Of a stretch of 64,000 bases of DNA, positions 8,328 through 17,335 are shown one piece after another. The stretch lies in assembly GCA_964531265.1 (NCBI GenBank), contig CAZHDW010000001.1:62001-126000 (forward strand), read 5' to 3'. A program made the position numbers and the translations under genes. The notes beneath the pieces are model-generated. The model did no database searches, had not been told where the DNA came from, and worked only from the letters and a program-made list of their open reading frames with translations. Within the stretch, counting starts at the first letter, position 1. Every line of letters begins with the position of its first letter. Source of the DNA: Hominenteromicrobium sp964531265. GTDB lineage: Bacteria; Bacillota; Clostridia; Oscillospirales; Acutalibacteraceae.

Positions 8328-10052
8328 TTGAAAGAGCTTTTACAGGGAAATGAAGCGGTGGCACGCGGATTATATGAGGCCGGCGTGCGTGTGGTCTCGA
8401 GCTATCCGGGAACACCGAGCACGGAAATAACAGAGGCTGCTGCCAAATACGACGAGATATATTGCGAATGGGCACCGAATGAAAAGGTGGCGGCTGAGGT
8501 GGCCTCCGGCGCTGCTATTGGCGGTGCAAGAAGCTTCTGCGGTATGAAGCATGTCGGCCTGAATGTTGCGGCTGACCCGGTCTTTACCATGAGCTATATC
8601 GGCGTTAATGCCGGAATGGTGATCGGCGTGGCCGATGACCCGGGAATGCATTCCTCCCAGAATGAGCAGGATTCGAGAAATTACGCCATTGCTGCAAAGC
8701 TGCTCATGCTCGAGCCCTCCGATTCCGCGGAGTGCAAGGATATGACAAAGCTGGCATATGAGCTTTCGGAAAAATTCGATACACCGGTCATGCTGAGGCT
8801 TTCCACGAGAATAGCGCACTCAAGAAGCATTGTGGACACCGAGGAGCGCGTCGAGCTTGAGCTTAAGCCATATGAGAAAAACGCCGCAAAGAATGTTATG
8901 CTGCCGGCCTTTGCACGCCCGAAGCATGAAAAGGTAGAGGCAAGGCTTGCGGCTCAGCGCGAGTGGACAGAGACCTGTGAGCTCAACTATGTTGAGGATA
9001 ACGGCTCAAAAACAGGCGTTATCGTTGCAGGCTCCGTCTATAAATACGCCAAGGAGACTCTCGGCGACACGGTAAATTACATGAAGCTCGGCGTTATCAA
9101 TCCGCTGCCGGTGCAGAAGCTGATTGATTTTGCAAACGGACTCGATAAGGTATATGTCATCGAGGAGCTTGATGATATCATTGAAGCTCATTGCCGCAAG
9201 ATAGGACTTTCCGTTATCGGTAAGGAAGTTTTCCCGCGTTGCGGTGAGTTTTCTCAGAAGCTTATAGCGGAGAAGCTTGGTATTGAACGCGGAGAAAGCA
9301 TCGCTGTCGAAGAGAATATCCCTGTTCGTCCGCCGGTAATGTGCTGCGGATGTCCGCACAGAGGACTTTTCTACGCCTTGAAGCGTGAGGGCGTATATGT
9401 AAGCGGCGATATCGGCTGCTATACCCTTGGGGCATCCGCTCCGCTCGGTGCTATGGACACCTGCATCTGTATGGGTGCTTCGATATCCGCACTGCATGGC
9501 TATAATAAGGCACGCGGCGCCGAGGCAGAGAAAAAGGCAGTTGCCGTTATCGGTGATTCCACCTTTATGCATTCCGGCGTTACCAGCCTTATCGATATCG
9601 CATACAACCGCTCGAATTCCACCGTTATCATTCTGGATAACTCCATTACGGGTATGACGGGACATCAGCAGAACCCGACGACTGGCAAGACGATAAAGGG
9701 TGACCCCACAAGTGCGGTAGACCTTGAGGCTCTGTGCCGTGCAATCGGCATACAGGATGTTCAGGTCGTTGACCCCTACAACCTTAAGGAGACAAGAGCT
9801 GCTCTGAAGCAGGCTCTGGCCGCTGAATGTCCGAGCGTTATCATCAGCCGCCGCCCGTGTGCACTGCTGAAAAATGTCAAGCATAAGCCGGCCGTTTCCG
9901 TTGACACGGACAAGTGCATCGGCTGCAAGGCTTGCATGGGAATCGGCTGCCCGGCAATAAGCATTAAGGATGGCAAGGCCGTCATTGACGGAACACAGTG
10001 CGTTGGATGCGGCGTATGCACGGATCTCTGCGCTAAAAAGGCGATAGGCTGA
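8328..10052 (+). CDS. iorA: Indolepyruvate ferredoxin oxidoreductase, alpha subunit
   Basis: IorA is the thiamine-diphosphate subunit of the oxygen-sensitive enzyme that interconverts arylpyruvates and arylacetyl-CoA with ferredoxin. An N-terminal pyruvate-oxidoreductase domain (PGTPSTEI) is followed by the TPP-binding domain with CCGCPHRG and GDSTFMHSG, and by a C-terminal 2[4Fe-4S] ferredoxin domain (CIGCKACMGIGCP, then CVGCGVCTDLC). Start choice: the ATG at 8319 abuts AGGAAGG with no spacer, while the in-frame TTG at 8328 has spacing 9, so I use the TTG. Either start gives a protein of about 575 residues, normal for IorA. Confidence 0.94.
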   Translation: MKELLQGNEAVARGLYEAGVRVVSSYPGTPSTEITEAAAKYDEIYCEWAPNEKVAAEVASGAAIGGARSFCGMKHVGLNVAADPVFTMSYIGVNAGMVIGVADDPGMHSSQNEQDSRNYAIAAKLLMLEPSDSAECKDMTKLAYELSEKFDTPVMLRLSTRIAHSRSIVDTEERVELELKPYEKNAAKNVMLPAFARPKHEKVEARLAAQREWTETCELNYVEDNGSKTGVIVAGSVYKYAKETLGDTVNYMKLGVINPLPVQKLIDFANGLDKVYVIEELDDIIEAHCRKIGLSVIGKEVFPRCGEFSQKLIAEKLGIERGESIAVEENIPVRPPVMCCGCPHRGLFYALKREGVYVSGDIGCYTLGASAPLGAMDTCICMGASISALHGYNKARGAEAEKKAVAVIGDSTFMHSGVTSLIDIAYNRSNSTVIILDNSITGMTGHQQNPTTGKTIKGDPTSAVDLEALCRAIGIQDVQVVDPYNLKETRAALKQALAAECPSVIISRRPCALLKNVKHKPAVSVDTDKCIGCKACMGIGCPAISIKDGKAVIDGTQCVGCGVCTDLCAKKAIG

Positions 10053-10090
10053 TGTGCTTGTGACAGCAAGTAAAGGGAATGGTGAAATAT

Positions 10091-10663
10091 ATGAAAAGTG
10101 TTATGATCGTAGGCGTCGGCGGACAGGGAACGCTGTTGGCCTCCCGCGTGCTGGGACGCGTTATGATGGACGCCGGCTATGATGTTAAGGTAAGTGAGGT
10201 TCACGGTATGAGCCAGCGTGGAGGAAGCGTTGTCACCTATGTTCGTTGGGGTGACAAGGTGGAATCCCCCGTTATAAACGAGGGCGAGGCGGATGTGGTT
10301 CTGGCATTTGAGCAGCTTGAGGCCGCAAGATTCCTGCCGTACCTCAAAAAGGGCGGTGTGGTGATCACAAATACTCAGAAGATTGACCCCATGCCGGTTA
10401 TCACCGGCGCTGCTGTGTACCCGGATGAGCTGACAGAAAAAATCAAGGAAAAGGGTGTAAGACTTACGGCTATAGATGCGCTTGCAATGGCGCAGGAGGC
10501 CGGTTCTCAGAAGGCTGTAAACGTTGTTCTCATAGGCGCCATGGCTTCCTCACTTGATATTCCTGAAGAAAGCTGGCTCGATGCTATAGAAAAAACTGTG
10601 CCGGCGAAATTTTTAGAGATGAACAAGCGTGCTTTTGCGCTTGGCTATGGCTTTGAGAGATAA
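10091..10663 (+). CDS. iorB: Indolepyruvate ferredoxin oxidoreductase, beta subunit
   Basis: IorB is the gamma-type POR subunit that pairs with IorA. The 190-residue product starts MKSVMIVGVGGQG, the standard IorB opening with its Gly-rich loop, and contains SQRGGSVVTYVRWG. An upstream in-frame ATG at 10079 overlaps the AAAGGG ribosome site, so the ATG at 10091 is preferred; it also matches the usual start of the family. The gene lies 38 bp after iorA and 17 bp before the second paaK, inside one transcription unit. Confidence 0.94.
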   Translation: MKSVMIVGVGGQGTLLASRVLGRVMMDAGYDVKVSEVHGMSQRGGSVVTYVRWGDKVESPVINEGEADVVLAFEQLEAARFLPYLKKGGVVITNTQKIDPMPVITGAAVYPDELTEKIKEKGVRLTAIDALAMAQEAGSQKAVNVVLIGAMASSLDIPEESWLDAIEKTVPAKFLEMNKRAFALGYGFER

Positions 10664-10680
10664 GCGAAGGGGGCTTTCCA

Positions 10681-11979
10681 ATGAACTACTTTACACCGGA
10701 AATTGAATGTGCGGACAGAGAAACGCTGCGAGAGATACAGTCCGAGCGCCTCAGAAACATCGTTAAGAGCTGCTATGAGAATGTTCCTCTCTATAAGCGC
10801 CGCTTTGATGAGATCGGCTTGAAGCCCGAGGATATCAAGAGTATAGACGATATCGTTAAGCTGCCGTTCACCTATAAGACTGACCTGAGGGATACATATC
10901 CGTTCGGAATGCTCGCTGTGCCGCGTGAGGACATATACAGAGTACATGCCTCCTCCGGCACGACCGGCAAGCAGACCGTTGTGGCATATACAAAGAATGA
11001 CGTTGATGTATGGGCTACCTGTGCGGCAAGAAGTATTGTTGCCTGCGGCGGCACACCGGCCGATTTTATACATGTTTCTTACGGCTACGGCCTGTTTACC
11101 GGCGGCCTCGGATTGCATTACGGCGCTGAAAAGCTCGGTGCCGCAACGGTGCCGGTATCCTCCGGTAATACCGCAAGACAGGTGCAGATATTGCAGGACT
11201 ACGGCTCTGACATACTTTGCTGCACACCGTCATATGCAATGTACATCGGTGAGACCGTTCGTGAAAAGGGCATTGACCCGAAAACTCTCAAGCTGAGAGC
11301 CGGTATACTCGGTGCCGAGCCGTGGACGGAGGAGATGCGCCGCGAGATAGAGCGTCTGCTCGACATAAAGGCCTATGACATTTACGGACTCTCCGAGATC
11401 GCTGGCCCGGGTGTTGCCTGTGAATGCTCCGAGCAGAACGGAATGCACGTTAACGAGGATTATTTCTATCCGGAAATCATTGACCCGGCAACCGGTGAAC
11501 AGCTGCCTGATGGAGAATTCGGCGAGCTGGTCTTTACCTGCATAGGTAAGGAGGCGCTGCCGCTGATACGCTACCGCACACGCGATATATGCACACTGAC
11601 CCATGAAAAGTGTAAGTGCGGCAGAACTCTGGTGCGTATGGGCAAGCCGCGCGGCAGAACCGACGACATGCTGATAATTCGCGGCATCAATGTATTCCCG
11701 TCTCAGATTGAGAGCGTGCTGCTCGACCTTGGTATGGATCCGAACTATCAGATTATCGTTGACCGCCAGAATAACCTCGACACGATAGAAGTTCAGGTGG
11801 AGATGAACGAGGAGCTGTTCTCCGATACCGTACGTAACCTCGAAAAGGTGAAAAAGCGCATTGCTGGTGCTTTGCAGTCGACACTCAATATCGCCGCCAA
11901 TATCACACTGCTTGAGCCGAAATCGATTCAGCGCAGTGAGGGTAAGGCAAAGCGCGTTATAGACAAGAGAAAAATATGA
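10681..11979 (+). CDS. paaK: Phenylacetate-CoA ligase (AMP-forming), second copy
   Basis: This 432-residue protein is a paralogue of the first PaaK in the same operon, with the same motifs: ASSGTTGKQT, YGLSEIAGPG, YRTRDI and GRTDDMLIIRGINVFPSQIE. Identity to the first copy is clear by eye but far from complete, so this looks like an old duplication with likely different arylacetate preference. The ribosome site AAGGGGG stands well before the ATG. An ACT-domain gene follows after 30 bp. Confidence 0.93.
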   Translation: MNYFTPEIECADRETLREIQSERLRNIVKSCYENVPLYKRRFDEIGLKPEDIKSIDDIVKLPFTYKTDLRDTYPFGMLAVPREDIYRVHASSGTTGKQTVVAYTKNDVDVWATCAARSIVACGGTPADFIHVSYGYGLFTGGLGLHYGAEKLGAATVPVSSGNTARQVQILQDYGSDILCCTPSYAMYIGETVREKGIDPKTLKLRAGILGAEPWTEEMRREIERLLDIKAYDIYGLSEIAGPGVACECSEQNGMHVNEDYFYPEIIDPATGEQLPDGEFGELVFTCIGKEALPLIRYRTRDICTLTHEKCKCGRTLVRMGKPRGRTDDMLIIRGINVFPSQIESVLLDLGMDPNYQIIVDRQNNLDTIEVQVEMNEELFSDTVRNLEKVKKRIAGALQSTLNIAANITLLEPKSIQRSEGKAKRVIDKRKI

Positions 11980-12009
11980 TGATTCATAATCGATAAGGAG
12001 CGAAAGATC

Positions 12010-12441
12010 ATGCAGATACAGCAGTTGTCCGTTTTTATTGAGAACAAGCCCGGCAGACTTGCCGAGATAACAAAGGTTTTGGCAGACTCCGATGTTGATA
12101 TCCGTGCAATATCCGTCGCCGATACAAGTGATTTCGGTATTCTGAGAGTTATCGTTGACCGCCCGAAGGAGGCTGTTTTGGCCCTGCGTGAGCACGGCAT
12201 GACGGTTTCTCTGACAAATGTGCTTGCAGTCGGAATATCCGATGAAAAGGGTGCATTTGCCGATGTTATCAAAATACTTGCAAATAACGGTATCGATGTC
12301 GAGTACATCTACGCATTTGTAAGCCGCGATAAGGGTAAGGCATATGTGATTATCCGTACGGATAAGACCGCACGTGCCGCGGAGGCTCTGACACAGAACG
12401 GCGTGGAGATACTTACCGCCGAGGCTCTCTACAACATGTAA
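12010..12441 (+). CDS. Tandem ACT-domain protein
   Basis: The 143-residue protein holds two ACT domains and nothing else: residues 1-65 (IENKPGRLAEITKVL) and about 70-140 (DEKGAFADVIKILANNGID). ACT domains bind amino acids. Stand-alone tandem ACT proteins are often found at the end of paaK-ior operons in Clostridia, where a role in sensing aromatic amino acids is plausible but not shown by the sequence. The ribosome site is AAGGAG. The transcript ends at the hairpin 12455-12496. Confidence 0.85.
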   Translation: MQIQQLSVFIENKPGRLAEITKVLADSDVDIRAISVADTSDFGILRVIVDRPKEAVLALREHGMTVSLTNVLAVGISDEKGAFADVIKILANNGIDVEYIYAFVSRDKGKAYVIIRTDKTARAAEALTQNGVEILTAEALYNM

Positions 12442-12454
12442 ATAGAAAAAAGCT

Positions 12455-12496
12455 ACAGCTCTCAAGGCCATGGATGACTTTGGGAGCTGTTTTTTT
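12455..12496 (+). terminator. Terminator of the paaK-ior-ACT operon
   Basis: ACAGCTCTCAA pairs with TTGGGAGCTGT (one G-U pair) and is followed by seven T residues. Confidence 0.85.
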
Positions 12497-12532
12497 GACA
12501 TAACAGGACATATGCGGACACGAAATCAGGAG

Positions 12533-12557
12533 GTTTCCCTTTGACGGGAAACTTTTT
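12533..12557 (+). terminator. Second hairpin with T tract, before the phage cassette
   Basis: GTTTCCC and GGGAAAC flank a 6-base loop and are followed by TTTTT. It lies 43 bp after the first terminator and 70 bp before the first phage gene, so it may insulate the cassette. The stretch 12558-12625 holds no clear promoter that I can see. Confidence 0.55.
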
Positions 12558-12625
12558 GCTTTTCTCGGGGTATGTATGAGGGCGGTTAATTGACCCTCGA
12601 AAAAAATAATGGGAGGTGGACGAGC

Positions 12626-12922
12626 ATGAACAGGGAAACGGCCAAGGAGGGCTTTCAGAGGCTGGCATTCGGAAGCATAAGGGATGCGGTGCGGCTTCTC
12701 TTTTGCGACGAGATCACGCCGCAGAAACTGAGAAACATGGATCTTTTCTGTGTTTCCGAAATATGCCGCTCCAAAAACGGCAATGTGGAGATCAAATTCT
12801 TCGACAGAATGGAGGCGCTGCGTATGCTGAGTGAGCTGGAAAATGCGGACAGCGGTGCGGAGGGCTTTCTGAGAGCGATTGAGGACGGCGCATCGGCACT
12901 TAAGAAAAGAGATGCCGAGTGA
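12626..12922 (+). CDS. Terminase small subunit-like protein (C-terminal part)
   Basis: The 98-residue product resembles the C-terminal half of Clostridia phage small terminases: a segment GNVEIKFFDRMEALRML followed by a short acidic helix. The DNA-binding helix-turn-helix expected at the N-terminus is not obvious, so the protein may be a shortened form. The ATG at 12626 has GGGAGG 9 bases upstream and is preferred over a TTG 36 bases earlier. It overlaps the terminase large subunit gene by 4 bp (GTGA). Assignment rests on position and that motif. Confidence 0.6.
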   Translation: MNRETAKEGFQRLAFGSIRDAVRLLFCDEITPQKLRNMDLFCVSEICRSKNGNVEIKFFDRMEALRMLSELENADSGAEGFLRAIEDGASALKKRDAE

Positions 12923-14193
12923 GAGCTGTTCCGTTTTCAGAAAAGCAGATGTGCGTTATGTGCTGGTGGAGCAGAGAGAGCCCCTACAGGGACAAAAGAG
13001 CGCTGATATGCGACGGCGCGGTGAGAAGTGGCAAAACTGTGTGCATGGGTCTGTCGTTTTTCCTGTGGGCGATGTCGGAATTCAATGAGACGAGCTTTGC
13101 GGTGTGCGGCAAAACGATACGTTCGGTGCGGCGAAATGTTATCGATGAGCTGCTGCCGGAGTTCTCGAAAATGGGCTTCGACATACGCATGAGGATATCC
13201 GAAAACATGCTTACGGTGCGCTACAGGGGCCGAAAAAACAGATTTTACCTTTTCGGCGGACGTGATGAATCGAGCGCTGCACTGATACAGGGCATGACGC
13301 TCGGCGGAATCCTGTTCGATGAGGTGGCGCTGATGCCCAGATCCTTTGTGGAGCAGGGCATGGCAAGATGCTCGCTTCCGAACGCACGGCTGTGGTTCAA
13401 TTGCAACCCGGAGCATCCTCAGCACTGGTTCTACAGGGAGTGGATACAGAAGTCGGATATGCGAGAGGCATTGTACCTGCACTTTACGATGGAGGACAAT
13501 CCGTCGCTGAGTGAGGGAGTGAAGGCGAGGTACAGGCGGATGTTTACAGGGGCCTTTTACAGCAGATTTATTGAGGGAAGGTGGACGGCGGCAGAGGGCT
13601 TGATATATCCTTTCATGCAGGATATGCTTTGCGGCACGCTTCCGGAGAGCTTTTCGCGATATGCGGTGTCGATAGATTACGGCACGGTGAACCCGACCTC
13701 AATGGGGCTGTGGGGCGAAAGCTCGGGCGTGTGGTATCGCGTGGATGAGTATTACTATGACGCCAGGAAGTGCGGCCGGAACAGGACGGATGAGGAGCAT
13801 TTTGAGGGCTTTTTGAGGCTGACGGATGGGAGATGCCCGGGAATCATTGTATGTGACCCGTCGGCTGCAAGCTTCATAACTCTGCTGAGAAGCCGAGGGT
13901 ACACGGTAACGCCGGCAAAAAACGATGTTCTGAACGGTATTCGCGAGACAGCCTCGGCACTGAAGAGCGGACGTATCAGGATAGCCGAATGCTGTGTGGA
14001 CGCGGCGCGTGAATTTGCGCTGTACCGATGGTCGGATGGAGAGGCAAGGGATGTGCCGGTGAAGGAGAATGACCACGCCATGGACGATATACGGTACTTT
14101 GTTTCAACGGTGCTGACGCGCGGCGAGAGCATTGCCAGAGCGGTAAAGCGCAGGGAAATGATCGGGAAAGGAGGAGAATTTTGGGATTTCTGA
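12919..14193 (+). CDS. Phage terminase large subunit (PBSX/XtmB family)
   Basis: Large terminases are the ATP-driven motor and nuclease that package DNA into a capsid. In this 424-residue protein both domains look intact. The ATPase has Walker A GAVRSGKT (33-40) and Walker B with Asp134-Glu135 (LFDEVA). The RNase H-like nuclease has Asp253 in SIDYG, Asp313 in CDPSAASF and a late DD in NDHAMDDIRYF (about 389-390). Start is GTG overlapping the previous stop. The family is usually near this size. Full catalytic conservation argues that packaging activity is kept under selection or was lost only recently. Confidence 0.93.
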   Translation: MRAVPFSEKQMCVMCWWSRESPYRDKRALICDGAVRSGKTVCMGLSFFLWAMSEFNETSFAVCGKTIRSVRRNVIDELLPEFSKMGFDIRMRISENMLTVRYRGRKNRFYLFGGRDESSAALIQGMTLGGILFDEVALMPRSFVEQGMARCSLPNARLWFNCNPEHPQHWFYREWIQKSDMREALYLHFTMEDNPSLSEGVKARYRRMFTGAFYSRFIEGRWTAAEGLIYPFMQDMLCGTLPESFSRYAVSIDYGTVNPTSMGLWGESSGVWYRVDEYYYDARKCGRNRTDEEHFEGFLRLTDGRCPGIIVCDPSAASFITLLRSRGYTVTPAKNDVLNGIRETASALKSGRIRIAECCVDAAREFALYRWSDGEARDVPVKENDHAMDDIRYFVSTVLTRGESIARAVKRREMIGKGGEFWDF

Positions 14194-15272
14194 AAAGAGA
14201 CAGAAAGATTGCGGCAGCGGTACAGACTAAGGGTGCACTTCAGCCCGTACTGCCGCTGGCGGCCGGTGAGCGCGGCCTTTACAGGGCCCTCAGAGAGCAT
14301 GTGCCGATAATCGATGCGGCGATCTACAAGCTGGTAAGGCTCGTGGGCGGATTTTATGCGGTTTGTCCCGAAAGGGCTGTCGAGGAGGGACTGAATGATT
14401 TTTTGAGGACGGTACCCGTAAGCGGAACGAATATCGGCATCGACAGTTTCATGTCCACATATTTTGAGCAGCTTCTGACCTACGGCAATGCGGTGGGAGA
14501 GATTGTCGCGACGGACGGAGAGATAAGGGCGCTTTATAACGCCTCACTTGATGATGTCGATATTCGCATGGTATCACCGCTTGAGGCCGGGGTATTCGTC
14601 ATAGGGAAAAGTGGAACGGAGCCATGCAGATATCCAGAACTGATACTTCACTCGGCACTGAATCCGATACCCGGAACTGCAAGGGGGAAGTCGATATTAA
14701 GGGGCCTGCCGTTTGTAAGTGATGTTCTGCTGAAGATATATCGCACGGTCGGCATCAACTGGGAGCGCATGGGCAATGTGCGATTTTCGGTGACCTGCAA
14801 GAACGACGGCTATGTGAATTCCGGGGATCGTGCGGAGCAACTTGCGAAGGAGTGGAGCAGAGCAATGCACGGCCCGGGAGTAAGTGACTTTGTGGCGGTC
14901 GGTGATGTATCGATAAGGGCGATAGGTGCGGACGGTCAGCAGCTTGACAGCGAGATACCGGTTCGCCAGATGCTTGAGCAGATAGTGGCGAAGCTCGGCA
15001 TACCGCCGTTCCTGCTGGGGCTTTCGTGGTCATCGACGGAGAGAATGTCTAGCCAGCAGGCGGATATGCTTACAAGTGAGCTGACGGCGTACAGACGAGT
15101 GCTTGAGCCGGTGATAGTGAAGATATGCCGAACCTGGCTCAGGCTGAACGGTTATGATGACAGCGTGAAGATTGAGTGGGATGAGATAACGATGCAGGAC
15201 GAAATGGACCATGCAAACGCGATGTATCTCATGGCGAAAACGGAAGAGCTGAACAGAAGGGAGGTGAAGTAA
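14181..15272 (+). CDS. Phage portal protein (PBSX family)
   Basis: The portal is the dodecameric ring at one capsid vertex through which DNA enters. The 363-residue product has the PBSX-type portal signature PVRQMLEQIVAKLGIPPFLL followed by the SS-rich region and QQADMLTSEL helix. It starts with TTG behind GGAGG and overlaps the terminase gene by 13 bp. It is somewhat short relative to portals of 400-500 residues, in keeping with the compact build of the cassette. Confidence 0.88.
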   Translation: MGFLKRDRKIAAAVQTKGALQPVLPLAAGERGLYRALREHVPIIDAAIYKLVRLVGGFYAVCPERAVEEGLNDFLRTVPVSGTNIGIDSFMSTYFEQLLTYGNAVGEIVATDGEIRALYNASLDDVDIRMVSPLEAGVFVIGKSGTEPCRYPELILHSALNPIPGTARGKSILRGLPFVSDVLLKIYRTVGINWERMGNVRFSVTCKNDGYVNSGDRAEQLAKEWSRAMHGPGVSDFVAVGDVSIRAIGADGQQLDSEIPVRQMLEQIVAKLGIPPFLLGLSWSSTERMSSQQADMLTSELTAYRRVLEPVIVKICRTWLRLNGYDDSVKIEWDEITMQDEMDHANAMYLMAKTEELNRREVK

Positions 15273-16243
15273 TGAACGGATATGTCTGTAAATCTGACAG
15301 GACAAATGAGCAGGATATGGAGAAAATAAACGCATATACAAGGCGAAAATACCTGCCGGACGAGGTCTACACCTTTTCCGTTATCCTCTGTGACAATGAG
15401 GTGGACAGGGATTTTGAGTGCTTTACGGTGGAGGCGCTCGGCAAGCTTTCAAAGCTGTTTGTCGGCAAGACGGGTATAACGGATCACGATCACTCGAGCC
15501 GTAATCAGTACGCGCGAATATATTCAACGGAGCTTATAGAGGTACCGGGAAAATTCACTCAGCGCGGTGAGGCGTACTGTCAGCTCAGCGCAAAGGCATA
15601 CATACCGAAGAACCGGGAGACCGAGAGCTTTATTGAATCCATTGAGAGCGGCATTCGCAAGGAAGTGAGCGTCGGCTGTGCTGTAGGCAGCCGCAGGTGC
15701 TCGATATGCGGTGAGGAGAGGTGCACGCATGTGCGCGGAAGACGCTATGGCGGCGAGCTATGTGTGCATATCCTGGAGGAACCGACCGACGCGTATGAAT
15801 TCTCCTTTGTTGCGGTTCCGGCGCAGAGAGCGGCCGGCGTGACAAAGAAATATACCATGCAGAATGAGCATATGGGAAAGGAAGATATCACAATGGAGAA
15901 TGTAATGAAGGCGCTTGAAGCCGAAAACGAGTGCATAACCCTTTCGGGCGAAGCGCTTATCAGGCTGAAAAAAGAGATAGGCACTTTGAAGGAGAAGGCC
16001 GACTGGGGAGAGCGATACAGAGAGGCACTGTGTGTACAGATACTCAAAAACGGTGCGTTGGCTCAGCCGCAGCTTGGCAGGGGGCTTCTCGGTGAGATCG
16101 TGAAAAAGCTGTCCGTCAGCGAGCTTGAGGAGCTTTCCGAGGTGTTCTCGAAAATTGCAAAGCAGCATTTCCCGATAACTCCGCAGCTTGCTGTGGAAAA
16201 CGGTGAGAAAAGAGCCTGCGATGACGGCGCATTTAAGATTTGA
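15272..16243 (+). CDS. Prohead protease/scaffold-like protein with embedded Cys motif
   Basis: The position between portal and capsid, and the fold pattern, fit an XkdF-like prohead protease that matures the capsid. Visible: TGITDHDHSS, which carries a likely catalytic His, and KEVSVGCAVG with a likely catalytic Ser. An inserted CSIC...CTHVRG...LCVHI segment (about residues 148-170) looks like a metal knuckle. From about residue 205 the chain becomes helical and charged and could act as scaffold. It shares one base with the portal gene. The protease call is moderate; catalytic residues were placed by eye. Confidence 0.7.
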   Translation: MNGYVCKSDRTNEQDMEKINAYTRRKYLPDEVYTFSVILCDNEVDRDFECFTVEALGKLSKLFVGKTGITDHDHSSRNQYARIYSTELIEVPGKFTQRGEAYCQLSAKAYIPKNRETESFIESIESGIRKEVSVGCAVGSRRCSICGEERCTHVRGRRYGGELCVHILEEPTDAYEFSFVAVPAQRAAGVTKKYTMQNEHMGKEDITMENVMKALEAENECITLSGEALIRLKKEIGTLKEKADWGERYREALCVQILKNGALAQPQLGRGLLGEIVKKLSVSELEELSEVFSKIAKQHFPITPQLAVENGEKRACDDGAFKI

Positions 16244-16285
16244 AAAAAGAGATTTTGAAAAAGAGATTCAGAAGGGATGATAAAC

Positions 16286-17272
16286 ATGGCATACGAAAAT
16301 ATTACACTTGAAAAAGGAATGTACGGGGTACCCGGAAAGAACTTTACACAGGTACTGGAAGAAATGGACGATTCGGCACAGTATACCGGCACACCGATGG
16401 CGGAGCTTGATGCGTATCAGCGTCAGCTCAAGAGATTCGGCATTAAGGTGAGCGGCCCGGGCTGTGACACTGTGGAGAAGTTTTTTGCCTCCTCCCAGAG
16501 CGCGGCGCTTTTCCCGGAATATGTCGCAAGAGCCGTAAAGCAGGGTATGGACAGGGTGAATCACCTGCCGGACATGGTGGCGGCTGTAACGGAAATCAAC
16601 GGCCTTGACTACAGAACGATAAGCGCAGTGACGGACGCCGATGCGAATGAAGCTATTGAAGAGGGTGCTGAGCTTCCGGAGACAGTGATAAAGACAAGCA
16701 ATACGCTTGTAAAGCTCAAAAAGCGCGGCAGACTGCTTGTAAGCTCCTATGAGGCACTGCGCTTCCATAAGCTTGACCTTTTCACGGTCACTCTGAGACG
16801 GATAGGCGCATATATCGCACAGATGCAGATGCAGGACGCTGTGGATGTACTGCTCAGCGGCAGTGATGCGGTGGAGCTGACAGCGCTTTCCGCGGCCCCG
16901 AAATACGATGATCTTGTCGCTGTGTGGGGTAAGCTTGCGCCGTACAGCTTCAACACAATAATCGCAGGCACACAGGCCATGCAGGATCTTCTCAGGATAG
17001 AGGAATTCAAGGATGCCCAGGCCGGACTCAATTTCCACGGTACGGGTAAGCTCATCACACCCCTTGGCGCAACACTGATTCATGTGCCCACAATGGCCGC
17101 AAAGAAGATCATCGGCCTTGATAAGGGCTGTGCTCTTGAAATGGTTCAGGCCGGCGGCATCGTGACGGATTATGACAAGCTGATCGACAGACAGCTTGAG
17201 CGTGCAGGCATCAGCGCGATTGCGGGCTTTGCAAAGCTCTATTCAGAGGCTGCAAGCGGCGTAAGCTATTGA
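16286..17272 (+). CDS. Major capsid protein
   Basis: The 328-residue protein sits where the capsid gene is expected and shows an HK97-type pattern: an N-terminal helical arm, an E-loop region with EGAELPETVIKTSNTLVKLKK, and a long A-domain ending in the C-terminal Ala/Gly-rich strand. Within the family it is closest to PBSX-type Mu-like capsids. The ATG at 16286 lies about 10 bases from AGAAGGG, while the ATG at 16277 abuts it, so 16286 is used. A very strong hairpin follows the stop. Confidence 0.85.
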   Translation: MAYENITLEKGMYGVPGKNFTQVLEEMDDSAQYTGTPMAELDAYQRQLKRFGIKVSGPGCDTVEKFFASSQSAALFPEYVARAVKQGMDRVNHLPDMVAAVTEINGLDYRTISAVTDADANEAIEEGAELPETVIKTSNTLVKLKKRGRLLVSSYEALRFHKLDLFTVTLRRIGAYIAQMQMQDAVDVLLSGSDAVELTALSAAPKYDDLVAVWGKLAPYSFNTIIAGTQAMQDLLRIEEFKDAQAGLNFHGTGKLITPLGATLIHVPTMAAKKIIGLDKGCALEMVQAGGIVTDYDKLIDRQLERAGISAIAGFAKLYSEAASGVSY

Positions 17273-17278
17273 TATCAC

Positions 17279-17305
17279 GACCGTGCCGCGTATCGCGGCA
17301 CGGTC
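17279..17305 (+). other. Perfect 12-bp hairpin after the capsid gene
   Basis: GACCGTGCCGCG and CGCGGCACGGTC flank a 3-base loop. No T tract follows directly (TTTTT comes 14 bases later), so it may act as a partial terminator or as an RNA-stabilising stem that sets capsid mRNA level apart from the downstream genes. Confidence 0.7.
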
Positions 17306-17335
17306 AATATCTCTGATTTTTAAGGGGGTAGGCCT

